A stretch of DNA of 64,000 bases from Streptomyces aquilus (GCF_003955715.1 NZ_CP034463.1:620001-684000), one strand, 5' to 3'; shown: positions 1 to 9,398, counted from the first letter of the stretch. A program made the numbers and translations. Notes: generated from the sequence alone by a model not told the origin.

Positions 1-2085
1 CAGGTGCCAGGCGCGTACGGTCTTGGCCTCGGCGGTGAGCGCGCGGTGTCCGGTCGCGCTCAGCGCGACCTCCTTGGTGTCGGGTGTGGCCTCCAGGGAG
101 AGGCGGCAGCGGCCCGTGGCGAGGTCCCACACCCGTGACGGCTCGTCGCGTCCGCCGCTGGAGAAGCCGACCGTGCCGTCCGTGTTCAGGGCTGGCCGGC
201 CGTACCGGGTCTTGAGCACCCGTGGGGCATCAGGGGAGCCTAGGTCGGCCAGGCGGACGTCGGGGCTTCCGCCGGTGACGGCGACGCGTCGGCCGTCGTC
301 GGTGAACCGCACGCTCAGGCAGGCGTGGTCGAACCGGCGCACCAGTGCGCCCGTGCGGACGTCGTGCACCGAGGTCGTCCGGCGTGTGTGGTCGACGAGG
401 CAGCACAGAGTGCCCCGGGCGCCCAGGAAGTCGACCCTGCTCTCGAACTGCCGGACCTCCACGGGTTCGCCGGTCTCCAGGTCCCAGGTGACGACTTCTC
501 CCTCGTACCCGCTGGTGACCGCGTGCCGCTGATCCTCCGTCAGCGCGACCGAGAGCACCCAGCTGGGGTGGCCGGGGAGTTCGAACCCGGTGGCGGTCTC
601 GAAGTCGAGCACCAGGGCGCGCCGGGTGTCGCCGCCGACGACCAGGACGCGTCCGTCGTCGCTGACCGCGAGTGCCGAGGCGCGATAGGTGTCCAGGTGC
701 AGTTCCTGGCGGCACTCCCCCGCGTCCAGGTCCCAGATCCGCAGTCCGCCGGAACCGTCCGCCGAGATTCCCGTCGTGCCGTCCGGGGTCACGGCGAGGG
801 CGGTGATCCAGTCGTCGTGTTCCCCGGGCAGCACCACCTGGGCCGGGGCGGGCGCCTCCTGCACCGAGGCGAGGGCGGCGGCGATCTGCGGGGCGTCGGG
901 CATCCGGGCGGACGCGTCCCGCAGCAGTTCGGCAGCGGCGGGCGCGTCGCCCCGCTCGCGGTGCACCAGCGCCAGCAGGTAGGTGCCGTCGTCGGGGTCG
1001 CCGAACCGCACGGACTCCAGCTCGTCCACCAGTTCGGCGTCGGTGATCACACCCGTCCGCCAGCGGTGCAGTCCGCGGTTGTAGCGGGCGTGCGGGTGGT
1101 GGGGATCGGCCCGCAGGGCGCGGGTCCACAGCTCCTCGGCGCTGTCGCGGCGGCCGAGGTCCAGCATGGACAGCGCGTGGTTGGAGAGGCTGTCGGCGAG
1201 CAGGGTGGCCGCGGACGGGGCGCGGCGGGGATAGGGGCCCACCTCGCGCCAGTGCACCTCGACCAGCCGCTCGGCGAGCGGGCCGAGCCGGGAGGGGCGG
1301 GCGGTGGGGTCCTGCGCGAAGCACTCGCGCAGGACGTCCAGTATCTCGTCCGGCACCCGCTGGATCGCGCCCGGCGCCCGGGACCGGATGTAGCCCTCGA
1401 AGGCGTCGCCCGCGGTCGTCCCGTCCCGCACCGGCGGACTGCCCAGGAGCATTTCGAACACGGTGACCGCCCAGGACCACACGTCCGTGGCCGGGGTGAG
1501 CCCGGACGGCGAGCGTGCCTGCTCGGGCGAGCAGTACGCGGGGTCCAGGCCGCCCCGGCTGACGAACGGCTCCGCGTCCCCGACCGTGCGGGCCCGTGCC
1601 AGGCCGAAGTCGGTGACCTTGACCGTGCCGTCCTGGGTCAGCATCACGTTGGCGGGCTTGACGTCCTGGTGCACGACGCCGTTGTCGTGCGCGTGGTCCA
1701 GGCCCCAGGCGGACTGGATCGCGACATCCAACAGCGTCGCCAAGGGATCGTCGCCGTACAGGGTCCGATCGCGGACGGCTTCCGCGAGGCTGCCGCCGTC
1801 GGCCCACTCGGCGAAGACCCTTGGCACGTCCTCCAGGGTGCGCACGTAGACGCAGTTGGCGATGTGCGGGTGCAGGCCCAGCCCCACCCACACCTCCGCC
1901 TCCCGCTCGAAGTCCCCGAGCCCCTCCGGCGAGCGGACGACGGCCGGGCGCGGGGTCTTCACCGCCAGATCGATGTCCCAGCCTCGGTGGTGGACCCGGT
2001 GCACCAGTCCCAGGCCGCCGGTACGCACCACGTCCAGGACCTCGTACAGGTCCAGGATGACGTCCCCGCGGCGCCAGGTGGCCAT
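1..2085 (-). CDS. Ser/Thr protein kinase with C-terminal WD40 repeats (3' end outside window)
   Basis: The first 695 codons are present; the C-terminus lies beyond the left edge. The N-terminal half is a Hanks-type kinase: a Gly-rich loop near residues 21-29, the ATP lysine K43 in LAVKTP, the catalytic loop HQDVKPAN with D141 and N146, and DFG at 159-161. HQD replaces the usual HRD, so it is a non-RD-type kinase. A region of about 100 residues with TPR-like helices follows, then at least five WD40-like blades from about residue 415 (repeated ITALAVTPDG, LRIWDL and VTWDLETG signatures). No membrane segment is visible, so it is probably cytosolic. The ATG is 5 bp after the stop of the preceding gene, so the two are co-transcribed and probably translationally coupled. 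Kinase-WD40 fusions are common in actinobacterial conflict and signalling loci. The substrate is unknown; the partner CHAT protein is the obvious candidate by context. Confidence 0.9.
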   Translation of the reverse strand, partial: MATWRRGDVILDLYEVLDVVRTGGLGLVHRVHHRGWDIDLAVKTPRPAVVRSPEGLGDFEREAEVWVGLGLHPHIANCVYVRTLEDVPRVFAEWADGGSLAEAVRDRTLYGDDPLATLLDVAIQSAWGLDHAHDNGVVHQDVKPANVMLTQDGTVKVTDFGLARARTVGDAEPFVSRGGLDPAYCSPEQARSPSGLTPATDVWSWAVTVFEMLLGSPPVRDGTTAGDAFEGYIRSRAPGAIQRVPDEILDVLRECFAQDPTARPSRLGPLAERLVEVHWREVGPYPRRAPSAATLLADSLSNHALSMLDLGRRDSAEELWTRALRADPHHPHARYNRGLHRWRTGVITDAELVDELESVRFGDPDDGTYLLALVHRERGDAPAAAELLRDASARMPDAPQIAAALASVQEAPAPAQVVLPGEHDDWITALAVTPDGTTGISADGSGGLRIWDLDAGECRQELHLDTYRASALAVSDDGRVLVVGGDTRRALVLDFETATGFELPGHPSWVLSVALTEDQRHAVTSGYEGEVVTWDLETGEPVEVRQFESRVDFLGARGTLCCLVDHTRRTTSVHDVRTGALVRRFDHACLSVRFTDDGRRVAVTGGSPDVRLADLGSPDAPRVLKTRYGRPALNTDGTVGFSSGGRDEPSRVWDLATGRCRLSLEATPDTKEVALSATGHRALTAEAKTVRAWHL

Positions 2086-2090
2086 CGGCG

Positions 2091-2753
2091 TCAGTCCACC
2101 ACGGCGGCGTACAGGGGTGTTCCGAGCAGCACCGACCTGCCGCTGCCGTCCGGGCTCTCGCCGTGCAGCAGCCGCTTCGCCACGAACTCGACGTGCTGCG
2201 CCGGCCAGCGCAGTCGCTCAACAGCCCGCTGAACGCGGCCCAGTGCCGCGCGATCGACGTGGTCGAGGTCGCCGTCCACCGCGTCGGCGACGTACTCGTC
2301 CTCCAGGTCGGAGGTGATCCCGAGGCCGTCGAGCATGGAGGACATCATCGAGCGCCCCACGCCGTGCGCCTCGGCGTCCGGAACGTGGTCGAACACGTGC
2401 CGGTACGAGCCGCCCAGGGCGAGGACGGTGTCCTCGGTGCGCCCGCCGAAGAACACCAGGGAAGACGCGGGGTCGTCGCGGAACGCGCCCCAGCGCATCG
2501 GCAGCGATCCCCAGAAGTACTGGCCGGGTTCATCCACCGTGCCGAGGTCACCGTGGTCGTGGAGGTGACGGACGACCGCCTCGAGACGGGTGATCCGGTC
2601 GTTCGGCGGACCCTCGGTGGTGCGCTTCGCCGACAGCACGGAGAGGTTCACGCCCACCTCCGTCTGACGCTTGGCCCCGAACCCGGGGTCGATCTGCGGC
2701 AACAGCATGTCGACCTTGCTGTCGGAGATGTACACGTAGTAACTCGGCGACAC
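2091..2753 (-). CDS. Small conserved conflict-system protein (DUF7019/SAVMC3_10250-like)
   Basis: A 220-residue soluble protein starting MSPSYYVYISDSKVDMLLPQ. The YYVYISDSKVDML opening followed by a segment with conserved W/G positions (FWGSLPMRWG) is what I recall of the actinobacterial family called DUF7019 or SAVMC3_10250; that assignment is from memory and was not searched. There is no transmembrane segment and no obvious catalytic motif. It lies 94 bp downstream of the CHAT gene and 5 bp upstream of the kinase-WD40 gene, which makes it the middle gene of a three-gene operon. Position suggests an adaptor or sensor that recognises a ligand or bridges kinase and protease. That role is inference. 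Confidence 0.75.
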   Translation of the reverse strand: MSPSYYVYISDSKVDMLLPQIDPGFGAKRQTEVGVNLSVLSAKRTTEGPPNDRITRLEAVVRHLHDHGDLGTVDEPGQYFWGSLPMRWGAFRDDPASSLVFFGGRTEDTVLALGGSYRHVFDHVPDAEAHGVGRSMMSSMLDGLGITSDLEDEYVADAVDGDLDHVDRAALGRVQRAVERLRWPAQHVEFVAKRLLHGESPDGSGRSVLLGTPLYAAVVD

Positions 2754-2847
2754 TGCCGGATCCTCCCCGTCTCGACCTTCCCAGGGTATCGATCACGACC
2801 AGTTGTAAGCCATGGGATGTGCGGGCGAAGGGAGTTGAACGGTGCGG

Positions 2848-5800
2848 CTACGGTCCCGCGTGGACGTACGCGGCCCAGATGTGCGGGTGCGGGACGCGCT
2901 CGCGCAGTTCGCGGATCGTGTCGTGCAGGGCGCGGGCGGGACCGGGGGTGCCGGGTGCCGTCGTACGACGGTAGAAGTCGCGGGTGACCTGGTCCGCGTG
3001 GGAGCTGTCGATCTTCCACAGGGTGCCGACCGCGGTGGGGAAGCCGGCGAGCAGGAACGAGCTCGTGATGTGGATGGTCTCGTCGGAGAGGCGCTCGGTG
3101 GTGCGTGCGGTGCCGCAGGCCGCCAGGAACGCGAGCTGGGCCGCGCGCGGGCGGACCTGACAGATCTCCCGGACCGAGACCTGTTCGCCGCTGGGCAGGT
3201 GGAGCAGGGCGCCCGAAGGCTCCGAGGGGTCCGTCGCCGCATGGCAGCCGAAGTGCGCCCAGGAGGCCTCGTGCAGCGCCCCGAGCACGACGTCCCGGGT
3301 GGCCTGCGGGCCGATCAGCGTCCGGTGCGCGCCGAGAAGTCCGGCGGCGTAGCCGGCGGCGCCCGCGACCCCGGGCAGGTCGTCCTCGGCCGCGGCGACC
3401 AGCAGGGCCCTGCCCTGCTCGACGGTGCCGCGCTGCCGCGCGCGGGCCCGGGTGTACGCCAGGGTCTGGAGCCCCGGCACGTACGACGACACCACCGCGT
3501 CGAGCGCGGCGCCGCAGCCGTCGGGCGCGCAGTCGGGCGACCGGCACTCGGCCGCGTGCAGCGGCAGGGCGCCGAAGGCTCCCGTCGGCACCCACCAGAT
3601 GCGCGGCCACTCGGCATCGGCGGGGACGGCGCCCGCGCAGCCGACCGCCTCCAGCACCGGGCGCACGATCTTGTGCCAGGTCCAGTCCAGCGTCTGGCGA
3701 ACCGTGTTGCCTGCGGCGACGAGCTGGAGCGGGGACGGTCTCGACCCGCCTTGCGTGTTGATGGCGTCGACCGCTTCCCGCAGCTGACGGGATGTGTCGG
3801 CGACCTCCTCGACAGAGGCTTCGAGGGGCAGGGTGGTGATCGTCCGGTCGGTGACGACCAGGGCGTGGCAGTAGCGCTTGCCGCCGTGGTTGAGGACGAC
3901 CACCGGGCCGTCAGCGGCGAGCCCCTTCAACTCCTGCGCGGTGAGCGGCCGCAGGAAGCCCTCGAAGCCGGGCCGGGTGCGGATGTCCCGGACGAGGTCG
4001 TCGAGCGCGTGGGAGGCACGCAGGCCCGCCAGCCGGGCCCACTCGGCGTCACCGGGGGCGGACGTCCGCGGCCGCGCCTCGATCTGTGCCGTCAGCCGCT
4101 CGAACTCGTCGGCCAGCCCGGGATGTTGGGAGCGCAGTTCGCCGAGGTCGGCGCGGGCCTCGATCCGCCGGGTCAGCAGCAACCCTCGGCCCCGCTCCAG
4201 GAGTTCGGCGGCGCGGTCGACGTCGGGGCCCACGAGGCGGCGGTCGACGGCGGGGAGTTCGCCCGGGAGCCGCCCCGCTTGCAGTTCCCGTAACGACTCC
4301 TGCGCGGCCTTCAGATATTCCGGGAGGCGAGGGGCGACGTCACGCAGTTCGACATTGCACAGGATCAGCTCGACGATCGTTCTGATGTCGCCCTCGAACT
4401 GCGACAGACCGTGCTCGGCCGAGGCCTGGTCGGCGCCCCGGTCGGTGAGGGTGGCCATGGCCTCGATGGCCTCTTCGAGATGGTCCAGGGCCTGACCGAT
4501 CTGCTGCCGGCCCAGCGCGCCGGCCGCGGCGCCGATCTCGCCGTGCGCCCGCAGCCACACCGGGACGCCCGTGTCGCGCACCGCCTCGGGTCCCGCGGTG
4601 CCGTCGACCCGGCCCAGGACGGGCGCGAGGCGGGCGGCGAGGAAGTCCTGCGGAGTGCCGTCCGCGCCGGGGGTCATGTCGGGCAGGCGTCCCCGGACGA
4701 AGAAGTCGAGGGCCGACCGCATCACGGCGGCCAGGTCGAACGGGGCGCCCTCGGGCAGTTCCTCCGTCGAGAGCGCCCGGCTCACCTCGTCCGCCTCGGC
4801 GAACAGCTCCTGCGCACGCGCCGGTTCGGTGGCCCGGAGCTCGACGGCACGTTGCGCGAGCGCCCGGGCGAGGGTCGTCGCGGCCATCACGCGCATCGGG
4901 TGTCCCGGGCCGCACCGTGCGAAGGTCGCCCGGCACTCCTCGACCACGGTGTCGTCGAGGTCGGGGCGGCGGCCGCCCGCCGGGCCCACGGTGTCGGCAA
5001 GGTTGACGTAGACGTCGCCCATCAGGTCGTACCAGGGCCGCTCGGCGGTGGCGGGCGCGGCCTCGATGACGTCCCGCATCCGGCGGGCGATCTGCCGGGC
5101 CCGCTCCAGCTGGGCGGGTTCATGGCCGAAGAGGTAGTTCTGCAGGGCATTGTGGAACTCGGTGCGGGCGCCCATCAGCTCGCTGTCGGTCTCGGTCGGC
5201 ACCGGGTCGCCCGGCCGCAGTTCCTCCAGGACCTCCGGCCCGAAGGGTGCCCCCGGGTTGGAGGCGAGCAGGGCCGCCGCCTCCCGGGCGCCTTCCGCGT
5301 CGAAGCCGCGGAAGGACAGGACCGTGAGGGCGTTCGCGAGCATCCGGTCGAAGCCGCCCGGGAGGTCGACCCCGTGCTCGCGGCTCTCGCGCAGCAGCGC
5401 CACGATCTCTTCGAGGGCGGCGTAGTCCGGTGCCCGGGTGTTCTGGGCGGACAGGGCGCTGCCGAGCACGGCGGAGAGGTAGGGGCGCATCTCGTCGCCC
5501 TCGGGCGTGAGGTCGCGCAGTTCCCGGATGGCCGCGATGTCGGCGTCGAGGGTCTCGGGGCCTTCGAGCCGGACCTCGCCCATGCGGGTCAACACTTCGA
5601 GCATGCGGCCCAGTTCGCCGTCCGGCACGCCCCCCGTCTCGGTCGAGGCCACGGCGACCGGCAGCGCGACCTCGAAGCGGCCCTGGCGCAGCAGCTCCGA
5701 CACGGGGGACCCGGCCGGGGCGGCGGCGACCGCCTCCTCGGTCAGCTCCCGGCACTCGGCCTCGAACAGCCCGGCCCGCGCGGGCGCGCTGTCGCGCAGT

Positions 5801-7293
5801 GCCTCGGCCCGCATCCCGGTGAGCGCGGCCAGGACGGCGACGTAGGCGTGCCGGTGCGGCCGGTCGGCGGGGAGGGCGGCGAGGGCGGTGCGGTAGCGGG
5901 CGATGTGCTCGTCGCCGCTGTCGTCGGGCTCGAACCCGGTGGGCAGGAAGGCCAGTTCGATGTCGATGTCGACGGGGGCGCCGTCGAGCAGGGCCTGCTC
6001 CCGGGCCCGTTCGGCCAGCCGCCGGATGAGGGGGGCGGCCCGCTCCAGGTCGGCCGGGTCCTCGCTCCGGCTCGCCTCCTGCAGCTCCCGGAAGTCGGCG
6101 AACATCTCCCGCTGCCCGTCGCTCAGGGCGAGGCCGTCCAGGAGCGGGAGCATCCGCTCCAGGTCCTCGGGGGTGGCGGTGTCGACGCTCACCTCCTGCC
6201 ATTGCCGATAGGCGTCCAGCAGGTCCCGGTGCCGGTCGTCCAAGGCACCGACGGAGGCGAGGAGTTCGGCTGCCTCCCTGGCCGTCGCGCCGTCCTGGCG
6301 GGCCGCCGCGAGGGCTGCGAGGGCCCGGCCGAGGGCGGTGACGACCTGGGGGTGCGCGGGGTGCAGGCCGGGTGTGGCGGCCAGGGACGCGCGCAGCCGC
6401 CGTACGGCACAGGCGACACGGCCCAGGTCGTCCTCGGAGACGCCGGCGTCGGCGAGGGCCGAGCCCACCCGCAGGTCGAACTCGCCGGGCCAGGCGACCG
6501 GCAGGGTGTGGAGGTGGCGCAGCTGGCCCAGCCCTTCGGCGGTCTCCGGCAGGAGGGCGTCCTGCGGGAGCGCCGCGATCAGCTCCTCGACGACGGCGAG
6601 CGGGGGCGTGCCCAGCAGCCGGCAGGTGTCGACCAGGGTGCGCAGGGCGGGCGCCGCGGCGGCCTGCACGAGAGCGGGGTCGAGGTCCGCGGCACGCAGC
6701 CGCGTACACACCGCACGGGCGTAGCGCACGGCCGCCAGCAGCGCGTCCGGGTCCACCATGAGTTTGAAGCGCTCGACGTGGAGTTCGAGGGCGTGGACCG
6801 TCAACTCCAGGAATCCGGCGTGGTCTTCGTCGAGCACGGACTCGAACGCCGCTTCCGACCAGGCGATCGCGGCGGCGAGCGCGGCGGGCCGCTCCTCCTG
6901 CGGGCCGGTGACCGCGGCATCGGTGTGCGCCCTGCTGACCAGGTAGGCGAAGCTCGCCTCGTTGGACGGGTCGGCGGGATCGAAGCGTTCCACGAGGATC
7001 TCCGGGAGCCCGGCTTCCGGAGGCAGTCGCGGGCACAGGTGCACGAAGGTGCCGAAGATGACGGACAGGTTCTGCTCCGCCTCGGGGTCCTCGTCGCCCA
7101 GGTGCCGGAACCAGAAGGTCCAGAAGACCTGGACGACCGACTCCAGGTCGACCGGCGCCTCCGGCGCGGGCGCGGCCTGCCGCAGCAGGGCCAGCGCGTC
7201 GGCCACCGCCTCCGGATCCCTCAACAGCGCGGGATCGCGGGTGTTCTGAGCCGTGACAAGGCGAGAGACCACTCGGCCGCGAAGCTCGGTCAT
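2848..7293 (-). CDS. Large TPR-like repeat protein with C-terminal CHAT (caspase-like) protease domain
   Basis: A 1481-residue protein. Residues 1 to about 1150 are almost entirely short amphipathic helices rich in Ala, Leu and Glu, including repeats such as LERARQIARRMRDVI, consistent with a degenerate TPR superhelix. The last 300 residues form a CHAT domain. HFGCHA carries the catalytic His at about 1351, and the LAACGTA turn carries the nucleophilic Cys at about 1393, so both catalytic residues are intact. The family comprises caspase-like proteases that are kept inactive until a sensor triggers them; separase and gasdermin-cleaving bacterial caspases are relatives. It is the first gene of the operon with the DUF7019-like and kinase-WD40 genes. 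The ATG at 7293 faces the divergent small gene across 66 bp holding a palindrome. A role in abortive infection or programmed death is inference from family and context. Confidence 0.93.
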   Translation of the reverse strand: MTELRGRVVSRLVTAQNTRDPALLRDPEAVADALALLRQAAPAPEAPVDLESVVQVFWTFWFRHLGDEDPEAEQNLSVIFGTFVHLCPRLPPEAGLPEILVERFDPADPSNEASFAYLVSRAHTDAAVTGPQEERPAALAAAIAWSEAAFESVLDEDHAGFLELTVHALELHVERFKLMVDPDALLAAVRYARAVCTRLRAADLDPALVQAAAAPALRTLVDTCRLLGTPPLAVVEELIAALPQDALLPETAEGLGQLRHLHTLPVAWPGEFDLRVGSALADAGVSEDDLGRVACAVRRLRASLAATPGLHPAHPQVVTALGRALAALAAARQDGATAREAAELLASVGALDDRHRDLLDAYRQWQEVSVDTATPEDLERMLPLLDGLALSDGQREMFADFRELQEASRSEDPADLERAAPLIRRLAERAREQALLDGAPVDIDIELAFLPTGFEPDDSGDEHIARYRTALAALPADRPHRHAYVAVLAALTGMRAEALRDSAPARAGLFEAECRELTEEAVAAAPAGSPVSELLRQGRFEVALPVAVASTETGGVPDGELGRMLEVLTRMGEVRLEGPETLDADIAAIRELRDLTPEGDEMRPYLSAVLGSALSAQNTRAPDYAALEEIVALLRESREHGVDLPGGFDRMLANALTVLSFRGFDAEGAREAAALLASNPGAPFGPEVLEELRPGDPVPTETDSELMGARTEFHNALQNYLFGHEPAQLERARQIARRMRDVIEAAPATAERPWYDLMGDVYVNLADTVGPAGGRRPDLDDTVVEECRATFARCGPGHPMRVMAATTLARALAQRAVELRATEPARAQELFAEADEVSRALSTEELPEGAPFDLAAVMRSALDFFVRGRLPDMTPGADGTPQDFLAARLAPVLGRVDGTAGPEAVRDTGVPVWLRAHGEIGAAAGALGRQQIGQALDHLEEAIEAMATLTDRGADQASAEHGLSQFEGDIRTIVELILCNVELRDVAPRLPEYLKAAQESLRELQAGRLPGELPAVDRRLVGPDVDRAAELLERGRGLLLTRRIEARADLGELRSQHPGLADEFERLTAQIEARPRTSAPGDAEWARLAGLRASHALDDLVRDIRTRPGFEGFLRPLTAQELKGLAADGPVVVLNHGGKRYCHALVVTDRTITTLPLEASVEEVADTSRQLREAVDAINTQGGSRPSPLQLVAAGNTVRQTLDWTWHKIVRPVLEAVGCAGAVPADAEWPRIWWVPTGAFGALPLHAAECRSPDCAPDGCGAALDAVVSSYVPGLQTLAYTRARARQRGTVEQGRALLVAAAEDDLPGVAGAAGYAAGLLGAHRTLIGPQATRDVVLGALHEASWAHFGCHAATDPSEPSGALLHLPSGEQVSVREICQVRPRAAQLAFLAACGTARTTERLSDETIHITSSFLLAGFPTAVGTLWKIDSSHADQVTRDFYRRTTAPGTPGPARALHDTIRELRERVPHPHIWAAYVHAGP

Positions 7294-7308
7294 AGATCGT
7301 TACATTAG

Positions 7309-7325
7309 TCTGACTGAAAGTCAGA
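7309..7325. promoter_or_regulatory. Perfect 7-3-7 palindrome in the divergent promoter of the CHAT module
   Basis: TCTGACT, spacer GAA, AGTCAGA: a perfect inverted repeat in the only AT-containing stretch between the divergent starts at 7293 and 7360. It is 16 bp upstream of the CHAT start and 35 bp upstream of the small-protein start, so one bound dimer could repress both directions. No regulator is encoded beside it, so the binding protein is unknown. Confidence 0.5.
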
Positions 7326-7359
7326 GGGCAGTGATTCTCCGTACGTTGAGGGAGGCGCC

Positions 7360-7749
7360 GTGGGGGACGGGGCGAACGCGCGCAAGCTGTACGAGGACGC
7401 GGTGGAATACCTGTGCCGTCACACGGAGGAGCTGCGACCACTGATCCCCGACGCCGTGTGGGAGGCGGCGGTGCCGCTCGTGCGGGACGCCGACCCGGCC
7501 GGTGACGCCTGGCGGAACGCAGTGCGCGAGCTGCACGAGGCCGTCGAGGCGGGCGGTGTCCCGAACGGGCTCGGGCTGCCCGCGGTGATGGGCGTGGGCG
7601 ACTGGCCCGGCCGCCGGGTACCGCGGGCGTCCGGCTGGGTGTGTCCCAAGCAGAACCGTTGTGGCCGCGTCGAGTTGCGCAACGGGGCCGCGACCCCGAC
7701 CCCGACGTGTGCGTTGGGCGGCGCCGAGATGCGTCCGGTGGGCGGCTGA
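7360..7749 (+). CDS. Small helical protein with a C-terminal Cys (zinc-ribbon-like) motif
   Basis: 129 residues from a GTG start preceded by GGGAGG. Residues 1-75 are predicted helical (LYEDAVEYLCRHTEEL and similar) and resemble the small death-like adaptor modules that accompany CHAT/STAND conflict proteins, though I cannot name a family. The C-terminus has Cys residues at 95 (in WVCPKQNRC), 101 and 117 (TCAL), an arrangement seen in short zinc ribbons appended to such proteins. Three Cys are visible, so metal binding is plausible but unproven. It is divergent from the CHAT operon and 5 bp upstream of the membrane-protein gene. It may be an adaptor or ligand-recognition subunit. Confidence 0.7.
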   Translation: MGDGANARKLYEDAVEYLCRHTEELRPLIPDAVWEAAVPLVRDADPAGDAWRNAVRELHEAVEAGGVPNGLGLPAVMGVGDWPGRRVPRASGWVCPKQNRCGRVELRNGAATPTPTCALGGAEMRPVGG

Positions 7750-7754
7750 CGGCG

Positions 7755-8570
7755 ATGGGGCTTCTCATCGAGTTGCAGAGGCGCATACCCGACGGCTGGT
7801 TCCTGCGACGGCTGCTGCCCGCCGTGCTGTTCTTCGTGGTCGCGGTCGTCGGCGGCGGCGAGCTGGGGCACGCCCACTGGAACGACGTGTCCCTCGCACG
7901 GGAGAAGATCGCCGACGCGCTGCGGACGGGCGGCGGCCTGTCCGCGGACACCGTCGCCTCGCTCGTGCTCTTCGCGGTGCCGGTGGTCGCGTCGGCGTTC
8001 GCGGTGCCCTATCTCGCCTCCGGGATAGGGGCGTTGGCCGCCGGGGCCTGGCCGTGGTGGCTGATGCCGGTGGGCGATCTCGTGACCAGGTGGCGGCGGC
8101 ACCGCTGGGTGGAGCCCGACGAGCTGGCCAGGAGATCCGTACGGGCGAGTGCCGACGGCAACGCGCTGCGGGCCGCCCGGCTCGACGTGCGCAGGGCCGC
8201 CGCCGTCGAGAACGGGCGGCCCGGGTCACCCACCTGGTCCGGCGACCGGTTCCACCGCACCGAGGAGACGATCAGACAGCAGGGCGAGGACCTCGGCACC
8301 GGCTGGACCGCCCTCCTCCTCGGCGCCCAGGACCCGCCCCGCGCCGCCCTGGCCGAGGCCCGCGACGCCTACGACGCGGCCTGCGAGGCCCTCGTGTGGA
8401 GCGCGGCGTTCACGGTCCTCGGCGCGTGGTGGTGGCCCGCGGCGCCGGTCGGCGTCCTGCTGGGCCTGGCGTCATGGCGCACGCTGCGGCACGCGGTGGA
8501 GGCGTTGTGCCGGACGACGGAGGCCGCGTTCACTCTGAGGGGGACGCAGCCTCCGCCTGCTCAGCCATGA
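7755..8570 (+). CDS. Membrane protein of the CHAT locus
   Basis: 271 residues from the ATG 5 bp after the preceding stop; an upstream in-frame GTG exists, but its extension is low-complexity Arg/Asp sequence. Hydrophobic segments lie at about residues 20-37 (LLPAVLFFVVAVVGG), 60-85 and 85-100, with a C-terminal hairpin at about 225-250. The central 110-220 part is cytosolic and charged. No family was recognised. Co-transcription with the Cys-motif protein and divergence from the CHAT/kinase operon suggest a membrane-located effector or sensor of the same system. That link is inferred from gene order only. Confidence 0.7.
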   Translation: MGLLIELQRRIPDGWFLRRLLPAVLFFVVAVVGGGELGHAHWNDVSLAREKIADALRTGGGLSADTVASLVLFAVPVVASAFAVPYLASGIGALAAGAWPWWLMPVGDLVTRWRRHRWVEPDELARRSVRASADGNALRAARLDVRRAAAVENGRPGSPTWSGDRFHRTEETIRQQGEDLGTGWTALLLGAQDPPRAALAEARDAYDAACEALVWSAAFTVLGAWWWPAAPVGVLLGLASWRTLRHAVEALCRTTEAAFTLRGTQPPPAQP

Positions 8571-8707
8571 GGGAGGGGTGGCAACGACGGCGCGTATCAG
8601 TCGTTCTGACCGCGGCACGTACGGCAGAGCCCCATTCCGGCACCCGAGGAGGCGCACTTCTAGAGTGAGGTGTCGCGGCAGGACATCGGGGGTGGGGAGG
8701 ACGACAC

Positions 8708-8857
8708 ATGGCGGAGCTTGCGGTCCCTGGGCCGGAACCGGACTGGGAGCGGGCGCCGGAATACCAGGGCGGAAAGCGCAACCCAGCCCTGCAAGCGAGC
8801 ATGTGGGAGTACGCGGCGGGAGCCTTCCGGCTGTCGCGGGCCTGTCACCGTAGCTGA
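8708..8857 (+). CDS. Possible 49-residue ORF, perhaps the start of a truncated gene
   Basis: It opens with ATG preceded by GGGGAGG at good spacing and encodes 49 residues with natural-looking composition (DWERAPEYQGG, MWEYAAGAFRLSR). A TGA then interrupts, after which another frame (ALDILLNALNIG) looks protein-like for about 20 residues. This could be a frameshifted remnant or a genuine small protein. No family was recognised. Confidence 0.3.
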   Translation: MAELAVPGPEPDWERAPEYQGGKRNPALQASMWEYAAGAFRLSRACHRS

Positions 8858-9314
8858 TACCGAGGGCGCGCTCGACATCCTGCTCAACGCGCTCAACATC
8901 GGCAAGGAAGCCCCTCACCTTCCCAAGCTGAGAGCGCGGGTTCGATGCCCCAAGTCGCCAGAAGCAAGCGCGCCGGACGGGTCACCCGAGGTCACCCACG
9001 AGATCTGACGGCCGATCATCCCGTCTCATGAGACACAACCCCCGCGATCTGCACCACAAGGCTGCGCGCTCCACCGGGAGTCGCCCACACAAAGCCGCAG
9101 TTCACGGCAGCAATGACGAGGGTGGCCGTCAGGTCGGCGCGGGGCCAGCCGAGGCGTCACCGAGAAGCGCGGCCACCGGTAGGCGCACAGCAAGGGTGGA
9201 TTTCACCCGGAGCCGCTCCGTGCGGTCCCGCGCCTGGCGCCGGATCCTGTCAGCCACGTCGCTCTGGTCGCACCGCATCACCGCCGAGGGATCAGGACAG
9301 GCCGGAGGCCATAT

Positions 9315-9330
9315 TTGCGTATTGACGCAA
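9315..9330. promoter_or_regulatory. ArsR-type operator upstream of the ABC transporter
   Basis: TTGCGT-ATTG-ACGCAA, a perfect 6-4-6 inverted repeat. The same motif with one half-site change (TTGCGT-ATCC-ATGCAA) covers the start codon of the nearby arsR gene at 13230-13245. A TTGACG that could serve as a -35 element overlaps its right half. It lies 313 bp before the permease start, implying a long 5' leader. Confidence 0.6.
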
Positions 9331-9398
9331 CAAGGAGCACACTACCTGTCGGCACCGCCTGTCCACCGCCGGAACCACGCACCCGAAGGGAGGCACCC

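Noticed and set aside
4411..7308. Very long open frames antisense to the CHAT gene and to other genes
   Set aside because: Expected in high-GC DNA, where third-position G/C keeps antisense frames open. Their residue composition is Arg/Gly/Gln-rich and they contain no recognised domain.
8932..8960. tRNA T-arm-like sequence (GGTTCGATGCCC)
   Set aside because: The T-stem pairs only three of five positions and there is no acceptor, D or anticodon arm; not a tRNA or a convincing att site.
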